Shown here one piece after another: positions 36,416 to 45,457 of a stretch of 64,000 nt of DNA. The stretch is from positions 840,930 through 904,929 of the forward strand of contig NZ_ATWF01000001.1 of the NCBI RefSeq assembly GCF_000421105.1, read 5' to 3'. Both the position numbers and the translations under genes were made by a program. This DNA is from Limisalsivibrio acetivorans (GTDB lineage: Bacteria; Chrysiogenota; Deferribacteres; Deferribacterales; Geovibrionaceae). The notes under the pieces were generated by a model. That model made no database searches. It saw only the letters and a program-made list of their open reading frames with translations, and was not told the DNA's origin. Position 1 is the first letter of the stretch. Every line of letters starts with the position of its first letter.

Positions 36416-36441
36416 GGGAAGTACCCAAATAGGGTACTCCC
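36416..36441 (-). terminator. Hairpin upstream of the flippase gene
   Basis: GGGGAAGTACCC and GGGTACTCCCC pair over 11 bases with one bulge around AAATA. It lies between the DUF2269 stop and the flippase ATG and may attenuate read-through. No T-run follows. Confidence 0.45.
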
Positions 36442-36455
36442 CTTCGGACCACTTG

Positions 36456-36962
36456 TCAGATCTGCTTTCTCTTCCTCCAAGGCTTGAGTACAGAGATCGC
36501 AACCATAAATATAAGTGAAAGAAGCTGTATGGAGCCGGATATAAAATGCCGGCTCTGGTTAAGAAGGTATTCACTGTTGGTTAGAGCCTGTGTACCAAGC
36601 TCGCCGGTGAGATTCATCATCCTTGTTTCCCAAGGTCCCAGAAAGAACGTACCAAAGGTGATGGCAGTTATCGTTATGATCCATTTCACCGTGATCCACC
36701 TGTGCTTGAAGAACCCCCAGTTAGTGAACACCGAATAGATAAGACCGGTCAAAAAACACCCCGTTGCACCGGGGATTATGATAACCGCCCAGTCAAGGTA
36801 ATGGGTGCTGAGGTTCACACCGTGCACCACAGCGCCCTCTGAGATGTCCTTTTTGAGAAAGTAGAGCATCACCAGAGACAAGGCACCGCCAACCCAGCAC
36901 GAGGCTGTTATCAGGTGTGCTATCTTGAGTATCTTCTGGCCGTTTCCGCTTAGTTTTTTCAT
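36456..36962 (-). CDS. DUF2269-like integral membrane protein
   Basis: 168 residues with four hydrophobic helices. KILKIAHLITASCWVGGALSLVML is the typical DUF2269 first helix with a conserved His, and HYLDWAVIIIPGATGCFLTG and HRWITVKWIITITAI follow. The function of the family is unknown. It overlaps the next upstream membrane protein gene by four bases. The pair is divergent from a MarR regulator that probably controls it. Confidence 0.75.
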   Translation of the reverse strand: MKKLSGNGQKILKIAHLITASCWVGGALSLVMLYFLKKDISEGAVVHGVNLSTHYLDWAVIIIPGATGCFLTGLIYSVFTNWGFFKHRWITVKWIITITAITFGTFFLGPWETRMMNLTGELGTQALTNSEYLLNQSRHFISGSIQLLSLIFMVAISVLKPWRKRKQI

Positions 36963-37399
36963 ATCTGACTCCTCTTTAGCTTAAAACCATCCGCCATGTT
37001 CATTATAAGCAGAGCAAGGTTTATCCCCCCTGCCAGAAACTCAACCCCCTGAACCACATAAAAAACGGAGCCGAACTCCCCGTTGCCGGCCATGGAGGAG
37101 AGCCAAAGAGCTGAGGGTACGAGGATGAATATGCCGTTAAAGGCAATAACAGCCATCCTTACCCTCTTCATTTTGATTATACGCCCCTTTCTCCCTTTGC
37201 TGAGGTATGCTCCGCTCATACCGGCTCCAATAACCGAAGGGATCAAAATAAAGAGCCCTGGCGAAACAATAAGCCGCTTAACAAGGGCCACAGTCTCCCT
37301 CGGACAGAAAAGCTCCACAGCAGCTGAGGAAACATAAAACAGAGCAACACAAAGGACCGCAACACCGCCAAGCAGTGCATGAAGCTTAATTACGAACAT
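36959..37399 (-). CDS. Small integral membrane protein, partner of the DUF2269 gene
   Basis: 146 residues with four hydrophobic helices and a His in helix I (FVIKLHALLGGVAVL). I do not recognise a named family. The general build (four helices, early His) is similar to the DUF2269 protein, so the two may form a heteromer or bind haem, which is inference. The start has GGAGGTCAAG upstream. Located directly across from the MarR gene. Confidence 0.65.
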   Translation of the reverse strand: MFVIKLHALLGGVAVLCVALFYVSSAAVELFCPRETVALVKRLIVSPGLFILIPSVIGAGMSGAYLSKGRKGRIIKMKRVRMAVIAFNGIFILVPSALWLSSMAGNGEFGSVFYVVQGVEFLAGGINLALLIMNMADGFKLKRSQI

Positions 37400-37441
37400 A
37401 AATTACTTGACCTCCATGTTTAGCACGCACTATATATTCTA

Positions 37442-37473
37442 TAGCAACACATTTACATATTAGCAACATGTTG
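37442..37473. promoter_or_regulatory. Candidate MarR operator region
   Basis: Two direct TAGCAACA repeats (37442-37449 and 37461-37468) and a perfect ten-base palindrome CAACATGTTG (37464-37473) lie in the 97-base gap between the divergent membrane and MarR genes. MarR proteins normally autoregulate from such sites. Confidence 0.5.
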
Positions 37474-37496
37474 TCAAATATTTTCTGGAGAGAGTT

Positions 37497-37943
37497 ATGA
37501 ATTATTCGGATAATGGCTCTTTATTCACTGATATTATATTGGAATTGTTTCGCTTAAACGGCGTTGTCGTTAATGAGGGTGATGCCCTTGTGAAGGATCT
37601 GGGGCTAACGAGTGCGAGATGGAAGGTTCTGGGTGCTGTAAACCTTGCGGAGGCGCCGCTAACCGTTCCCCAGATAGCCCATCGCATGGGGCAGACGAGG
37701 CAGGGGGTTCAGCGTCTTACCGATGCCATGGTGAAGGAGGGGCTGTTAATGTATTCGGACAACCCGATGCATAAGCGTGCAAAGCTCGTTTCCCTGACGG
37801 ATAAGGGGAAGGAGACGGTCAGGAAGACCGAAGAGATTCAGATCCCATGGGCAAACGAACTTGGCGCAAACTTCACAGGCGAGGAGCTTAAAACCGTACT
37901 CGATGTCCTCACCCGAATGGAGGGTCTCTTCCGTCAGGGGTGA
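37497..37943 (+). CDS. MarR-family transcriptional regulator
   Basis: 148 residues. The winged-helix core is visible: LTVPQIAHRMGQTRQGVQRL (recognition helix), then VKEGLLMYSDNPMHKRAKLVSLTDKG (wing with conserved Asp/Arg). GGAGAG precedes the ATG. It probably represses the divergent membrane gene pair and itself in response to a small molecule. Its stop overlaps the end of the convergent DUF294 gene by 10 bases. Confidence 0.88.
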   Translation: MNYSDNGSLFTDIILELFRLNGVVVNEGDALVKDLGLTSARWKVLGAVNLAEAPLTVPQIAHRMGQTRQGVQRLTDAMVKEGLLMYSDNPMHKRAKLVSLTDKGKETVRKTEEIQIPWANELGANFTGEELKTVLDVLTRMEGLFRQG

Positions 37944-39823
37944 CCCTTGAAGTAGCGCAGCCCTGTGTTCAGATACTTGGAGACGTGGTTCAGCGAGCTC
38001 CTGAGCTTCTCCTGATTAAACAGGGACAGAGAATCGGGGTTTACATATTTGCTTATGCTCCTGTCCGTCTTGGCCTGATCGATCTGCTCATTGAGAACTA
38101 TATCTACCAGGGTTTCATAGGCGTTGAGCGTGGCCTGCATCGTCTCTTCCGAGAGGATCTTTTTACGTTTGAGGTGCTTAAGCCGCTCCACGGTGTTCAG
38201 GTCGTTCAGCTCCTTATATAGTGTAAACGCCCTTGTTACATCCACAATAAATGAAAGCGCCGCCACCTTGAGGTTCATCTCCCCCTTGTGCTTGCCGCTC
38301 TTCTCGGTGAGGAACCTTCCGAAGAGGTTTATGGGGCGCTTAATGTTCTGGTCGTTCTCCAGCATATAGATGAGGAAGATGGGCTTTTCGGAGATCTTTC
38401 TGTTAATGTATTCTCTAAGCTCCCAGACCAGCTTCTCATCCCCTGCAAGGCCATCGAAGTCGAAAACAATATTCGACCAGAGGATGCTCTTGCCGAGGGA
38501 ATCATCCACCCACTTCTTCACCTGGTGCTTCCACTCAGACAGACGGAGGGACATATCCGGATTTGTGACCATAACATTACCCGGGCATTTGAAATATCCC
38601 ACGTAATCGAGGTTTTCAACGAAACGCTCACCGAACTCCATAAACTTATCTATCTCTTCATTGGTGACATCATCCCCGAAGATGAATCCGTTATCCTGAT
38701 CCGGATCCAGCATCATCTCACGCCTTCCCCCGCTTCCCATAATAATGAGAGTGTGGCGCACCTTTGTTATGTCAAAACCTGTCTCCTCAAGATATTTCTC
38801 TGCCGTGAGCCTGTAGACACGCTTCTGTATATTAAGGTGAACGGAGGTAATAACGGGGAGTATCTCGTAGGTGAGACGGGTGTTGCTAACAAGGCTTTCG
38901 GCGATGAGATAAATATTGTCAAAAGACTTCTTGAGCTCCTCCATGGTGGCTATGCCGTCTATGTGGGTGTTGTAAACGTTGATATTCTTAAACAGGATCC
39001 TCATTATATCGTTGTTGGAGATGATCCCCACTGGCCTGTCCTTTTTTGCCACAACAGCATACTCCCGCCCCTTGAACTGCATCTCGGACAGCGCCTCCAC
39101 CAAGGGAAACTCAGAGGGGAGAACGATGGGGTCCGTATCCATATACAGCTCGATCTGCTGCCTGTCTATATTCTGCTCAAGCTCGGACAAAAACTTCTGA
39201 ACGATGTTCTTCGATGTAAGAACACCGCTAAGCAGGCCCTCGGAGTCTACAACAGCGAGAGCCCCTATGCCGTGGCTTGACATGAGCCTGCTCGCCTCCA
39301 CAACACTGCTCCCTTTATCAGCAGTTATGACAGGACTCGTCATATAGCTGGCCACCGCCTTATATGTGGAGGATTCGATGGTTGCCCCCTCCCTGCCGGC
39401 GAGGATATTGATACGCTCTGTTACGAGGCCGTAGAACCTCCCCCTGAACTCCTCATAATCCTCCATCAGTTTATATATGCAAAGCTCTGGAAGGAAAATC
39501 AGCTCGGTTTCCTTTGAGGTAACAGCGCTTACATGGTAGGTGGACTTCCCCACAAAGTTGGAGAGCCCCACAAAATCGCCGTCCTTGGATTCTGTGCAGA
39601 CGCCGCTTTCGTTAATCAGCTCAACCAGACCGGAGGTAACAAGGTAGACACCCTTATGGTAGGATTCCCCCTTGCGGAAGATAATCTCCCCCTCCTGGGC
39701 ATGAACGGTTTCGGACTTGCTCAGCACAAGGGCTATACGCTCCGATGGGATACCGGTAAATATATAAAGTCCCGATACATGTTCCAAAATGTCCTTGTCA
39801 TCATTAAAGGAGTTGAACTCCAT
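37934..39823 (-). CDS. cNMP-binding/CBS/DUF294 nucleotidyltransferase-like regulator
   Basis: 629 residues in four parts: a cyclic-nucleotide-binding domain (about 10-130), two CBS domains (about 150-275), a DUF294 nucleotidyltransferase-like domain with GSGGRREMMLDPDQDNGF (about 355-372), and a DUF294 C-terminal domain. Proteins like this occur beside acetate and other solute symporters and probably sense energy state, perhaps modifying a PII-like or transporter target. The divergent DUF485-actP genes fit that pattern. The GGAGG ribosome site is good. Confidence 0.85.
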   Translation of the reverse strand: MEFNSFNDDKDILEHVSGLYIFTGIPSERIALVLSKSETVHAQEGEIIFRKGESYHKGVYLVTSGLVELINESGVCTESKDGDFVGLSNFVGKSTYHVSAVTSKETELIFLPELCIYKLMEDYEEFRGRFYGLVTERINILAGREGATIESSTYKAVASYMTSPVITADKGSSVVEASRLMSSHGIGALAVVDSEGLLSGVLTSKNIVQKFLSELEQNIDRQQIELYMDTDPIVLPSEFPLVEALSEMQFKGREYAVVAKKDRPVGIISNNDIMRILFKNINVYNTHIDGIATMEELKKSFDNIYLIAESLVSNTRLTYEILPVITSVHLNIQKRVYRLTAEKYLEETGFDITKVRHTLIIMGSGGRREMMLDPDQDNGFIFGDDVTNEEIDKFMEFGERFVENLDYVGYFKCPGNVMVTNPDMSLRLSEWKHQVKKWVDDSLGKSILWSNIVFDFDGLAGDEKLVWELREYINRKISEKPIFLIYMLENDQNIKRPINLFGRFLTEKSGKHKGEMNLKVAALSFIVDVTRAFTLYKELNDLNTVERLKHLKRKKILSEETMQATLNAYETLVDIVLNEQIDQAKTDRSISKYVNPDSLSLFNQEKLRSSLNHVSKYLNTGLRYFKGHP

Positions 39824-40458
39824 ATAAGCCTCCGTTACTAAAAGTTAACAATATATATTATATTTTAATATAATGCAGAATAAACCGTTTTTATAAAACT
39901 GTATACAGTATACGCAAAAGCCCTTTCGTCAGCCTATGAAATACTGACATACATCACGGCATTCTTATGAAGAAACGGTTTATAAACATTTTAATGGTTA
40001 AAAAAAGTTCACTTATGCTCACCACAAAATAGAGCTCCAACCCTTTCAAAACATAGGGGATATAAATTGGAACTTATAGTGAAAGTCTTTACTGACAGTG
40101 GATAGAATAACAAAGATTCTTGACATCTGCAACGCATTCAATTAAACAACCTTTGAAATATTTTATATCTAATAAATCAAAGAACAGCGTCTCATAAACT
40201 ATTCATAAAATAACCAAGAGTTTACAATTAATATTATTAACCTTTTTCACCCTTACAGAAAGGGTTTCAAGCCTTTTCACAGTAAAGGATTATAAAAACC
40301 TGCTTGACAAAGACAGCCGTTTCAATTTAATAATGCGTATATTCTATAAAGCGGTTCTAATTTTTTACTAGATAAGTTTTAAATATGGATTAAACGAAAC
40401 CTTCGGGTTAGGCCGCTGATTAATGTTTTTCTATTAACGCTCAAACAGGAGGGTCTTA
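39824..40458. other. Long AT-rich intergenic region upstream of actP
   Basis: 635 bases without a supported gene. It holds a GTATAC-A-GTATAC palindrome at 39901-39913. AAACCGTTT (near 39883) has its reverse complement AAACGGTTT near 39974. An ACCCTT-ACAGA-AAGGGT hairpin lies at about 40249-40265. The symporter promoter is near 40304. Such length suggests several regulators act here. Confidence 0.5.
40304..40331 (+). promoter_or_regulatory. Sigma-70-type promoter for DUF485-actP
   Basis: TTGACA at 40304-40309, 16 bases, then TTTAAT at 40326-40331 (five of six bases of the consensus). It leaves a leader of about 120 bases before the DUF485 gene. Confidence 0.55.
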
Positions 40459-40752
40459 ATGGACGCAAAAGAGCTCACAAACTCAGACAAGTTCAAAAGT
40501 CTGGTGAAGAAGCGCTGGACTTTCAGCTTCATTATGCTGGCTGTTCTCTTCTTCATGTACTACGGATTCGTTTTCACCGTCGCCGGAAACAAGGACTTCA
40601 TGGTTAAGCCTTTCACCGAAAACATAACTGTAGGCGTTGTATTCGCCACCGGAGTTATTATAGGTGCGTGGTTTCTCACCATCATTTACGTTATCTGGGC
40701 CAATAAGGTCTACGACAAAGACGTAAAAGAACTTATTAAGATGATTGACTAA
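40459..40752 (+). CDS. DUF485 membrane protein
   Basis: 97 residues with two hydrophobic helices. FKSLVKKRWTFSFIMLAVLFFMYYGFV and IGAWFLTIIYVIWANKVYDKDV match DUF485, the small partner that almost always precedes acetate/solute:sodium symporters. It probably assists assembly or function of the next gene's product. AGGAGGG precedes the ATG. Confidence 0.9.
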   Translation: MDAKELTNSDKFKSLVKKRWTFSFIMLAVLFFMYYGFVFTVAGNKDFMVKPFTENITVGVVFATGVIIGAWFLTIIYVIWANKVYDKDVKELIKMID

Positions 40753-40768
40753 GGGAGGGTTGTAAACT

Positions 40769-42331
40769 ATGACTAGCGCAGAAAGAATCGCAGAACTAGG
40801 TATAGGCAACCCTGATCCGGTTGCCATCGCATTCTTCGCCCTTGTGGTTATCGGTACACTGGTAATCACGTACTTTGCGGCGAAAAAAACTAAATCCACA
40901 AGTGAATACTACGCTGCAGGACGCAGTGTTACAGGTTTCCAGAACGGTCTCGCCCTTGCGGGTGACTACATGTCCGCAGCATCGTTCCTCGGTATCTCCG
41001 GTATGGTTGCCCTTCAGGGTTACGATGGAATGATATACGCAGTGGGCTGGCTCGTTGGATGGCCCGCACTCATGTTCCTCATTGCGGAGCCCCTTAGAAA
41101 CCTTGGTAAATTCACCTTTGCAGATGTTGTTGCTTCAAGACTGAAGCAAGGACCCATCCGTATCGCAGGTGCTGTCGGCGGTCTTCTTGTTGTTCTCTGT
41201 TACACCATCGCACAGATGGTTGGTTCCGGTAAACTCGTTCAGCTTATGTTCGGTATGCCCTATGAACTCGCAGAGATTATCGTTGGTACTGTTATGCTTC
41301 TTTATGTTCTCTTCGGCGGTATGCTTGCGACCACATGGGTACAGATCATCAAGGCGCTTCTTCTCCTCTTCGGGGTTACTGTCCTTGCTGCTCTCGCCCT
41401 TGCTCAGTTCAACTTCAACCCCGCAGAACTCTATGCGGCTGTTACAGAGACATATCCTAACGATGACATGATGAGGCCCGGAAAGCTTATCACAACACCG
41501 CTTGATGCATTCAGCCTCGGCCTTGCACTCATGTTCGGTCTCCTCGGTCTTCCCCACATCCTTATGAGATTCTTCACCGTTCCGGATGCGAAGGAAGCGA
41601 GAAAGTCCGTTGTTTATGCAACCACATTCATCGGCTACTTCTACCTCATTATCCCCATAGTTGGTTTCGCAGCTGCCGTTATCATCGGCAAGCCCGAAAT
41701 ACTGGGTATTGATAAGGGTGGTAACATGGCCGCTCCCGTTCTCTCCGCACTCCTCGGCGGTAGGCCCTTCCTCGGCTTCATCGCCGCAGTTGCCTTCGCC
41801 ACAATCCTCGCAGTTGTTGCCGGACTCACCCTTGCGGCTTCCTCCGCAATGTCCCACGACATCTACGTGAGTGTATTCAAGAAGGGAGAAGCCTCCGAGG
41901 CGGAGCAGGTTAAGGTAGCAAGGATATCCACCGTTATCTTCGGTGTAACAGCGGTTGCCCTCGGTATCATCTTCAAGGAGCAGAACGTTGCCTTCCTTGT
42001 TGGTCTTGCCTTCGCCATCGCCGCAAGTGCAAACTTCCCCGCACTATTCCTCTCCATCCTTTGGAAGAACTTCTCCACAAGGGGTGCGGTATGGTCTATC
42101 CTTGCCGGTGGAATAAGCGCAACGGTCCTGATTATCCTCAGCCCCTCCGTATGGGTTGACATCCTCGGGTTCAAAAAGGCGATATTCCCCCTTAAGAACC
42201 CCGCACTTGTTTCCATGACCCTCTCCTTTGTTGCAGCCTATGTCGGCTCTGTGACAGCACCTGAAAAGGAAGCTCAGGAGAAGTTCGAGGAGGACAAGGT
42301 TCGTACATATCTCGGAGTTGGTGCGGAGTAA
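40769..42331 (+). CDS. actP: Cation/acetate symporter (SSS family)
   Basis: 520 residues with about 13 helices of the solute:sodium symporter fold. Diagnostic pieces are STSEYYAAGRSVTGFQNGLALAGDYMSAASFLGISG near the N-terminus and LGLPHILMRFFTVPDAKEARKS in the middle. Acetate uptake fits an acetate-oxidising anaerobe. DUF485 lies 16 bases upstream and the strong terminator downstream closes the operon. Propionate or pyruvate are possible alternative substrates. Confidence 0.9.
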   Translation: MTSAERIAELGIGNPDPVAIAFFALVVIGTLVITYFAAKKTKSTSEYYAAGRSVTGFQNGLALAGDYMSAASFLGISGMVALQGYDGMIYAVGWLVGWPALMFLIAEPLRNLGKFTFADVVASRLKQGPIRIAGAVGGLLVVLCYTIAQMVGSGKLVQLMFGMPYELAEIIVGTVMLLYVLFGGMLATTWVQIIKALLLLFGVTVLAALALAQFNFNPAELYAAVTETYPNDDMMRPGKLITTPLDAFSLGLALMFGLLGLPHILMRFFTVPDAKEARKSVVYATTFIGYFYLIIPIVGFAAAVIIGKPEILGIDKGGNMAAPVLSALLGGRPFLGFIAAVAFATILAVVAGLTLAASSAMSHDIYVSVFKKGEASEAEQVKVARISTVIFGVTAVALGIIFKEQNVAFLVGLAFAIAASANFPALFLSILWKNFSTRGAVWSILAGGISATVLIILSPSVWVDILGFKKAIFPLKNPALVSMTLSFVAAYVGSVTAPEKEAQEKFEEDKVRTYLGVGAE

Positions 42332-42357
42332 GCACAGCTTCTTAAAAAAACTTTATC

Positions 42358-42380
42358 AAGGGGGCGAAAGCCCCCTTTTT
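42358..42380 (+). terminator. Rho-independent terminator after actP
   Basis: AAGGGGGC, GAAA tetraloop, GCCCCC and T5. Confidence 0.9.
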
Positions 42381-42421
42381 ATTTTTGTCAAATATTTGTA
42401 TAGTACCCCCCGGAGGTACTG

Positions 42422-42955
42422 ATGGATAACAAACTTCCCGTTGCACTCCGGGGTGAAAAGATACTGCATCAAAGGGCTGAACGTATACTTGACCCCACCG
42501 ATCCTGAGATTAGAGATCTTGCCAAATCTCTGCTTATCACCATGCGTGCCACCGACGGCGTGGGCATAGCCGCCCCGCAGGTGAAGGTTCCCGTTTCACT
42601 CGTAATCGTAGAATCCAGACCGAACAGACGCTACCCAGACGCACCAGTTATGGAGCCTATAATCATGGTAAACCCCGAAATAACGGAGCTGTGGGGAGTT
42701 ATGGACAGCGGATGGGAGGGATGCCTCAGTATCCCCGGACTCAGGGGGTATGTTCCCAGATTCACCAATGCCAGAGTGAAATACGAGACGCTTACAGGGG
42801 AACTTGTAGAGAAGGATTTCGAAGGATTCCCGGCGAGGATCGTACAGCACGAGTGCGATCACCTTGACGGAATACTCTTCCCGGTAAGGATCGAGGACTG
42901 CTCGGACATACTTTCCGAAGAGGAATACAGAAGACGTATACTCAAAGAGGCATAG
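42422..42955 (+). CDS. def: Peptide deformylase
   Basis: 177 residues, usual length. All three catalytic motifs are present: GVGIAAPQV, GWEGCLSIPG (metal Cys) and QHECDHLDG (metal His pair and catalytic Glu). It removes the formyl group from new proteins. The usual partner fmt is not beside it. The stop region overlaps the end of the convergent bioC gene by 14 bases. GGAGG precedes the ATG. Confidence 0.95.
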   Translation: MDNKLPVALRGEKILHQRAERILDPTDPEIRDLAKSLLITMRATDGVGIAAPQVKVPVSLVIVESRPNRRYPDAPVMEPIIMVNPEITELWGVMDSGWEGCLSIPGLRGYVPRFTNARVKYETLTGELVEKDFEGFPARIVQHECDHLDGILFPVRIEDCSDILSEEEYRRRILKEA

Positions 42956-43688
42956 AACCCCTGATATAGGCTGTGCGGTAGGTTACGGGGATACTCTTTC
43001 CATCACCGAAGATAGACTCGTAGAGTTCGCAGAACTGTCTGTACGCCTCTTTTCCGGCGGATTTCTTTCTGCCTGTGTAAACCGCTCCGGTCCCCTTCTG
43101 CTTTTTCAGAAATGCCTTTGCGTCCGCAAAGCGCATAATGTACTCCCGCTCCTCTAAGGTATGCTCAATCCCTTCCCATTTCAGTATTTCAGAATAAGCA
43201 TCACCGGCTCTAAGTGGGTAAACGCTTCCGAAACCTGTCATACCGTTAAGGATCGCCATCTCTGGGAATGTGCCGTCAGCAAATATGGATAAGTGGAAAT
43301 CACCCCCCGGTTTCAGGAGCTTCATCATTGCCGGTATGGATCTTTCAGGGTATTGAAGCCATTGGAAAACCGATGAACTGAGCAGCCTGTCGAAGGAGCT
43401 CTGTCTGAACGGAGGATACTCAGCATCCGCAGTTACGCACCCGCAGCCGCAGGATGCAGTTTGAGCAGTCATGGCGTGGGAGATATCAAAGGCGCAAAGT
43501 TTTTCCGGTCTGCACTTCTCGAGATACATCTCCGTAAAGATGCCGCTTCCGCACCCCGCCTCTAGGGCGAATCCACCCCTGCACTCTATCCCATCTAGCA
43601 GATCGGCGGCAACGATACGCTGGATATCCGCCGAGGAATCATAGCTCCCCGCCGCCTTCTCGAAACGTCTGCGTACGTGTACTTTCAT
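42942..43688 (-). CDS. bioC: Malonyl-ACP O-methyltransferase BioC
   Basis: 248 residues. The N-terminal RRRFEKAAGSYDSSADIQ is the BioC signature and ALEAGCGSGIFTEMYL is the SAM-binding motif I; SSVFQWLQYPE follows. It methylates malonyl-ACP to start pimeloyl chain building. It overlaps the upstream hydrolase gene by four bases, which supports the hydrolase as the matching demethylating esterase. Confidence 0.92.
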   Translation of the reverse strand: MKVHVRRRFEKAAGSYDSSADIQRIVAADLLDGIECRGGFALEAGCGSGIFTEMYLEKCRPEKLCAFDISHAMTAQTASCGCGCVTADAEYPPFRQSSFDRLLSSSVFQWLQYPERSIPAMMKLLKPGGDFHLSIFADGTFPEMAILNGMTGFGSVYPLRAGDAYSEILKWEGIEHTLEEREYIMRFADAKAFLKKQKGTGAVYTGRKKSAGKEAYRQFCELYESIFGDGKSIPVTYRTAYIRGSMPL

Positions 43689-44251
43689 CGGGCGTACCCC
43701 TCAATCACGGAACCGCCGAAGAAATGACCGCAGTCCATCTCAATGAACTCCGCACCAATACTCTCGGCCGCTTCACGGACACCGGAGATGGGAACAACCT
43801 TATCACCCCTGCCGGAAACCACTTTCACAGATGGGTATCTGCCCACAGATTCCGCCCTGCTCCGGATGAGATATTCCAACGAGCCTGCAAGTGTCTCCGT
43901 GTACGTATCAGGGAGGATCCGTGGTGCTGAACATTTATCAAGGAAATCCGCAAGAACCTTATCCCTATCCTTTCGAAGCCCCCTTATCATAAGCTTAACA
44001 ACCCGCTCCGGCGTGTGTTCGCAGAAGCTGGCAAAGGGGGCGAACAGGATTACTCTATCGAATTTTTGCACAGCCTTATCTATATATTTCAATATTATAT
44101 GAGCGCCTGTGGACCATCCGGCGAGCAAGTCTCCCCCCGCCTCTATACGTTTGAGAACAGCTTTTTCATCGTAGGGTTCTATGATCTCCCACTCTTTCAG
44201 CTCGGGGAAAAGCTCCCTGCTTCCGGCAAACCCGTTTATAAGCACTGGCAT
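43685..44251 (-). CDS. Alpha/beta hydrolase in the BioH position
   Basis: 188 residues from the ATG at 44251, one base after the bioF stop; an ATG at 44272 is possible but lies inside bioF. A compact alpha/beta hydrolase: nucleophile elbow GWSTGA (Ser47), acid Asp150 in GRGDKVVP and His176 in DCGHFF. Standing between bioF and bioC, it most likely cleaves pimeloyl-ACP methyl ester, as BioH, BioG, BioK, BioJ and BioV do elsewhere. It is shorter than BioH (about 256 residues) and I cannot place it in a named group. Confidence 0.8.
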   Translation of the reverse strand: MPVLINGFAGSRELFPELKEWEIIEPYDEKAVLKRIEAGGDLLAGWSTGAHIILKYIDKAVQKFDRVILFAPFASFCEHTPERVVKLMIRGLRKDRDKVLADFLDKCSAPRILPDTYTETLAGSLEYLIRSRAESVGRYPSVKVVSGRGDKVVPISGVREAAESIGAEFIEMDCGHFFGGSVIEGYAR

Positions 44252-44252
44252 T

Positions 44253-45398
44253 TCAGAGTCTCCCGAAGGCATCTTTTATTCTGTCCAGATCCTCTTCGGT
44301 GAGGTCGAGTCGCATGGAGAGCCTGAGCCTTGCAGAACCCTCCGGCACTGTGGGGGGACGAACAGCACCCACCGCAATATCTAGCTCCTCAAGCCGCTCA
44401 CGCATCCTGAGAGTATCCTCATTCCCTCCGATGATTACAGGGATGATCTGCGTGGCGGATTCAGCCGTATCAAAGCCCATCCCTTGAAGTACATTACGGA
44501 GATCTGAGCTCTTTTCGAGGAGAACTCCCCCCGCTTCCGGATTGTTCATGACCCAGCTGAGGGCGGCAAAATCAGCCCCAATCACTGCTGGGGGGAGGGA
44601 TGTGGTGAATATGAAGGCTCGGCCCGTGTTGCGCAGATAATCGAGGATAAGCCTGTCACCGGCTATATATGCGCCGAAGGAGCCAAGTGCCTTGCTGAAC
44701 GTGCCCATGTGAAGGTCTATCTCCGAGGCGAGGCCGAGATGATGGGCATAGCCCCTACCCTCGCCAAAAACCCCGGTAGCGTGGGCCTCATCAACGATAA
44801 GAAACACGCCGTGCTCCCTGCAGAGCTCAACTATCCGTACGAGATCGGCACAGTCGCCGTCCATACTGAAGACAGTATCCGTTATGAGGATCTTATCCTC
44901 AACTGCAGAGTATTTTTCCATGAGGAGGGCAAGGTCGTCCATGTCGTTATGGCGGTATCGCACATGCTTCGCACCGCTCATGCGTATGCCATCTATTATA
45001 CTGGCATGATTCAATTTATCAGAAAACACGACGGTGTTTCTATCCGCAAGGGAGGACATAATAAGCAGGTTCGCCGTAAATCCTGTATTGATTACAAGGG
45101 CATCCTCTGTGTTTTTGAAGATAGCAGTCTCACGCTCGAGATCACCGTATAGGGAGTAATTCCCTGTAACAACCCTTGATGCACCGCTGGAGCACCCAAA
45201 GGCCTGAACTGCGCTAACAGCCTCGCTAACCAGCTCTTTTCGCTCAGACAACCCCAGGTAGTTATTGGAGCCGAGATTAAGAAGCATCCGCTCACCCTTG
45301 AGGATAAACCGCCCTGCCCCTGACTGCATCTCGGGAATTTCACGAAAACGCCCGTCTTTTTTGATTTTTTCCAGTTTTTTTGCTATCTTCTCTCTCAT
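44253..45398 (-). CDS. bioF: 8-amino-7-oxononanoate synthase
   Basis: 381 residues, a PLP enzyme that condenses pimeloyl-ACP (or CoA) with alanine. Seen are NNYLGLSERKELV, GSGASR-type glycine loop (FGCSSGASRVVTG), DEAHATGVFG and the PLP-lysine in TFSKALGSFGAYIAG. First gene of the leftward biotin operon; bioA begins 59 bases away on the other strand, so the two operons share one short control region. Confidence 0.94.
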   Translation of the reverse strand: MREKIAKKLEKIKKDGRFREIPEMQSGAGRFILKGERMLLNLGSNNYLGLSERKELVSEAVSAVQAFGCSSGASRVVTGNYSLYGDLERETAIFKNTEDALVINTGFTANLLIMSSLADRNTVVFSDKLNHASIIDGIRMSGAKHVRYRHNDMDDLALLMEKYSAVEDKILITDTVFSMDGDCADLVRIVELCREHGVFLIVDEAHATGVFGEGRGYAHHLGLASEIDLHMGTFSKALGSFGAYIAGDRLILDYLRNTGRAFIFTTSLPPAVIGADFAALSWVMNNPEAGGVLLEKSSDLRNVLQGMGFDTAESATQIIPVIIGGNEDTLRMRERLEELDIAVGAVRPPTVPEGSARLRLSMRLDLTEEDLDRIKDAFGRL

Positions 45399-45457
45399 GG
45401 CGGGATCATAAAACGCCCTTTTAACCCTGTCAACTTATTTGAAATCCGGAGGAAAAC
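45399..45457. promoter_or_regulatory. Shared control region of the divergent biotin operons
   Basis: Only 59 bases lie between bioF and bioA, so promoters must overlap. I see no clear BirA-type or BioR-type palindrome; the AT-rich stretch near 45419-45440 is the likely core. Confidence 0.4.

Noticed and set aside
38288-39280. 330-codon plus-strand frame opposite the DUF294 regulator
   Set aside because: Antisense to a four-domain protein with clear motifs; no ribosome site.
39901-39913. GTATAC-A-GTATAC as a mobile element end
   Set aside because: No transposase, target duplication or second copy is visible in the window.
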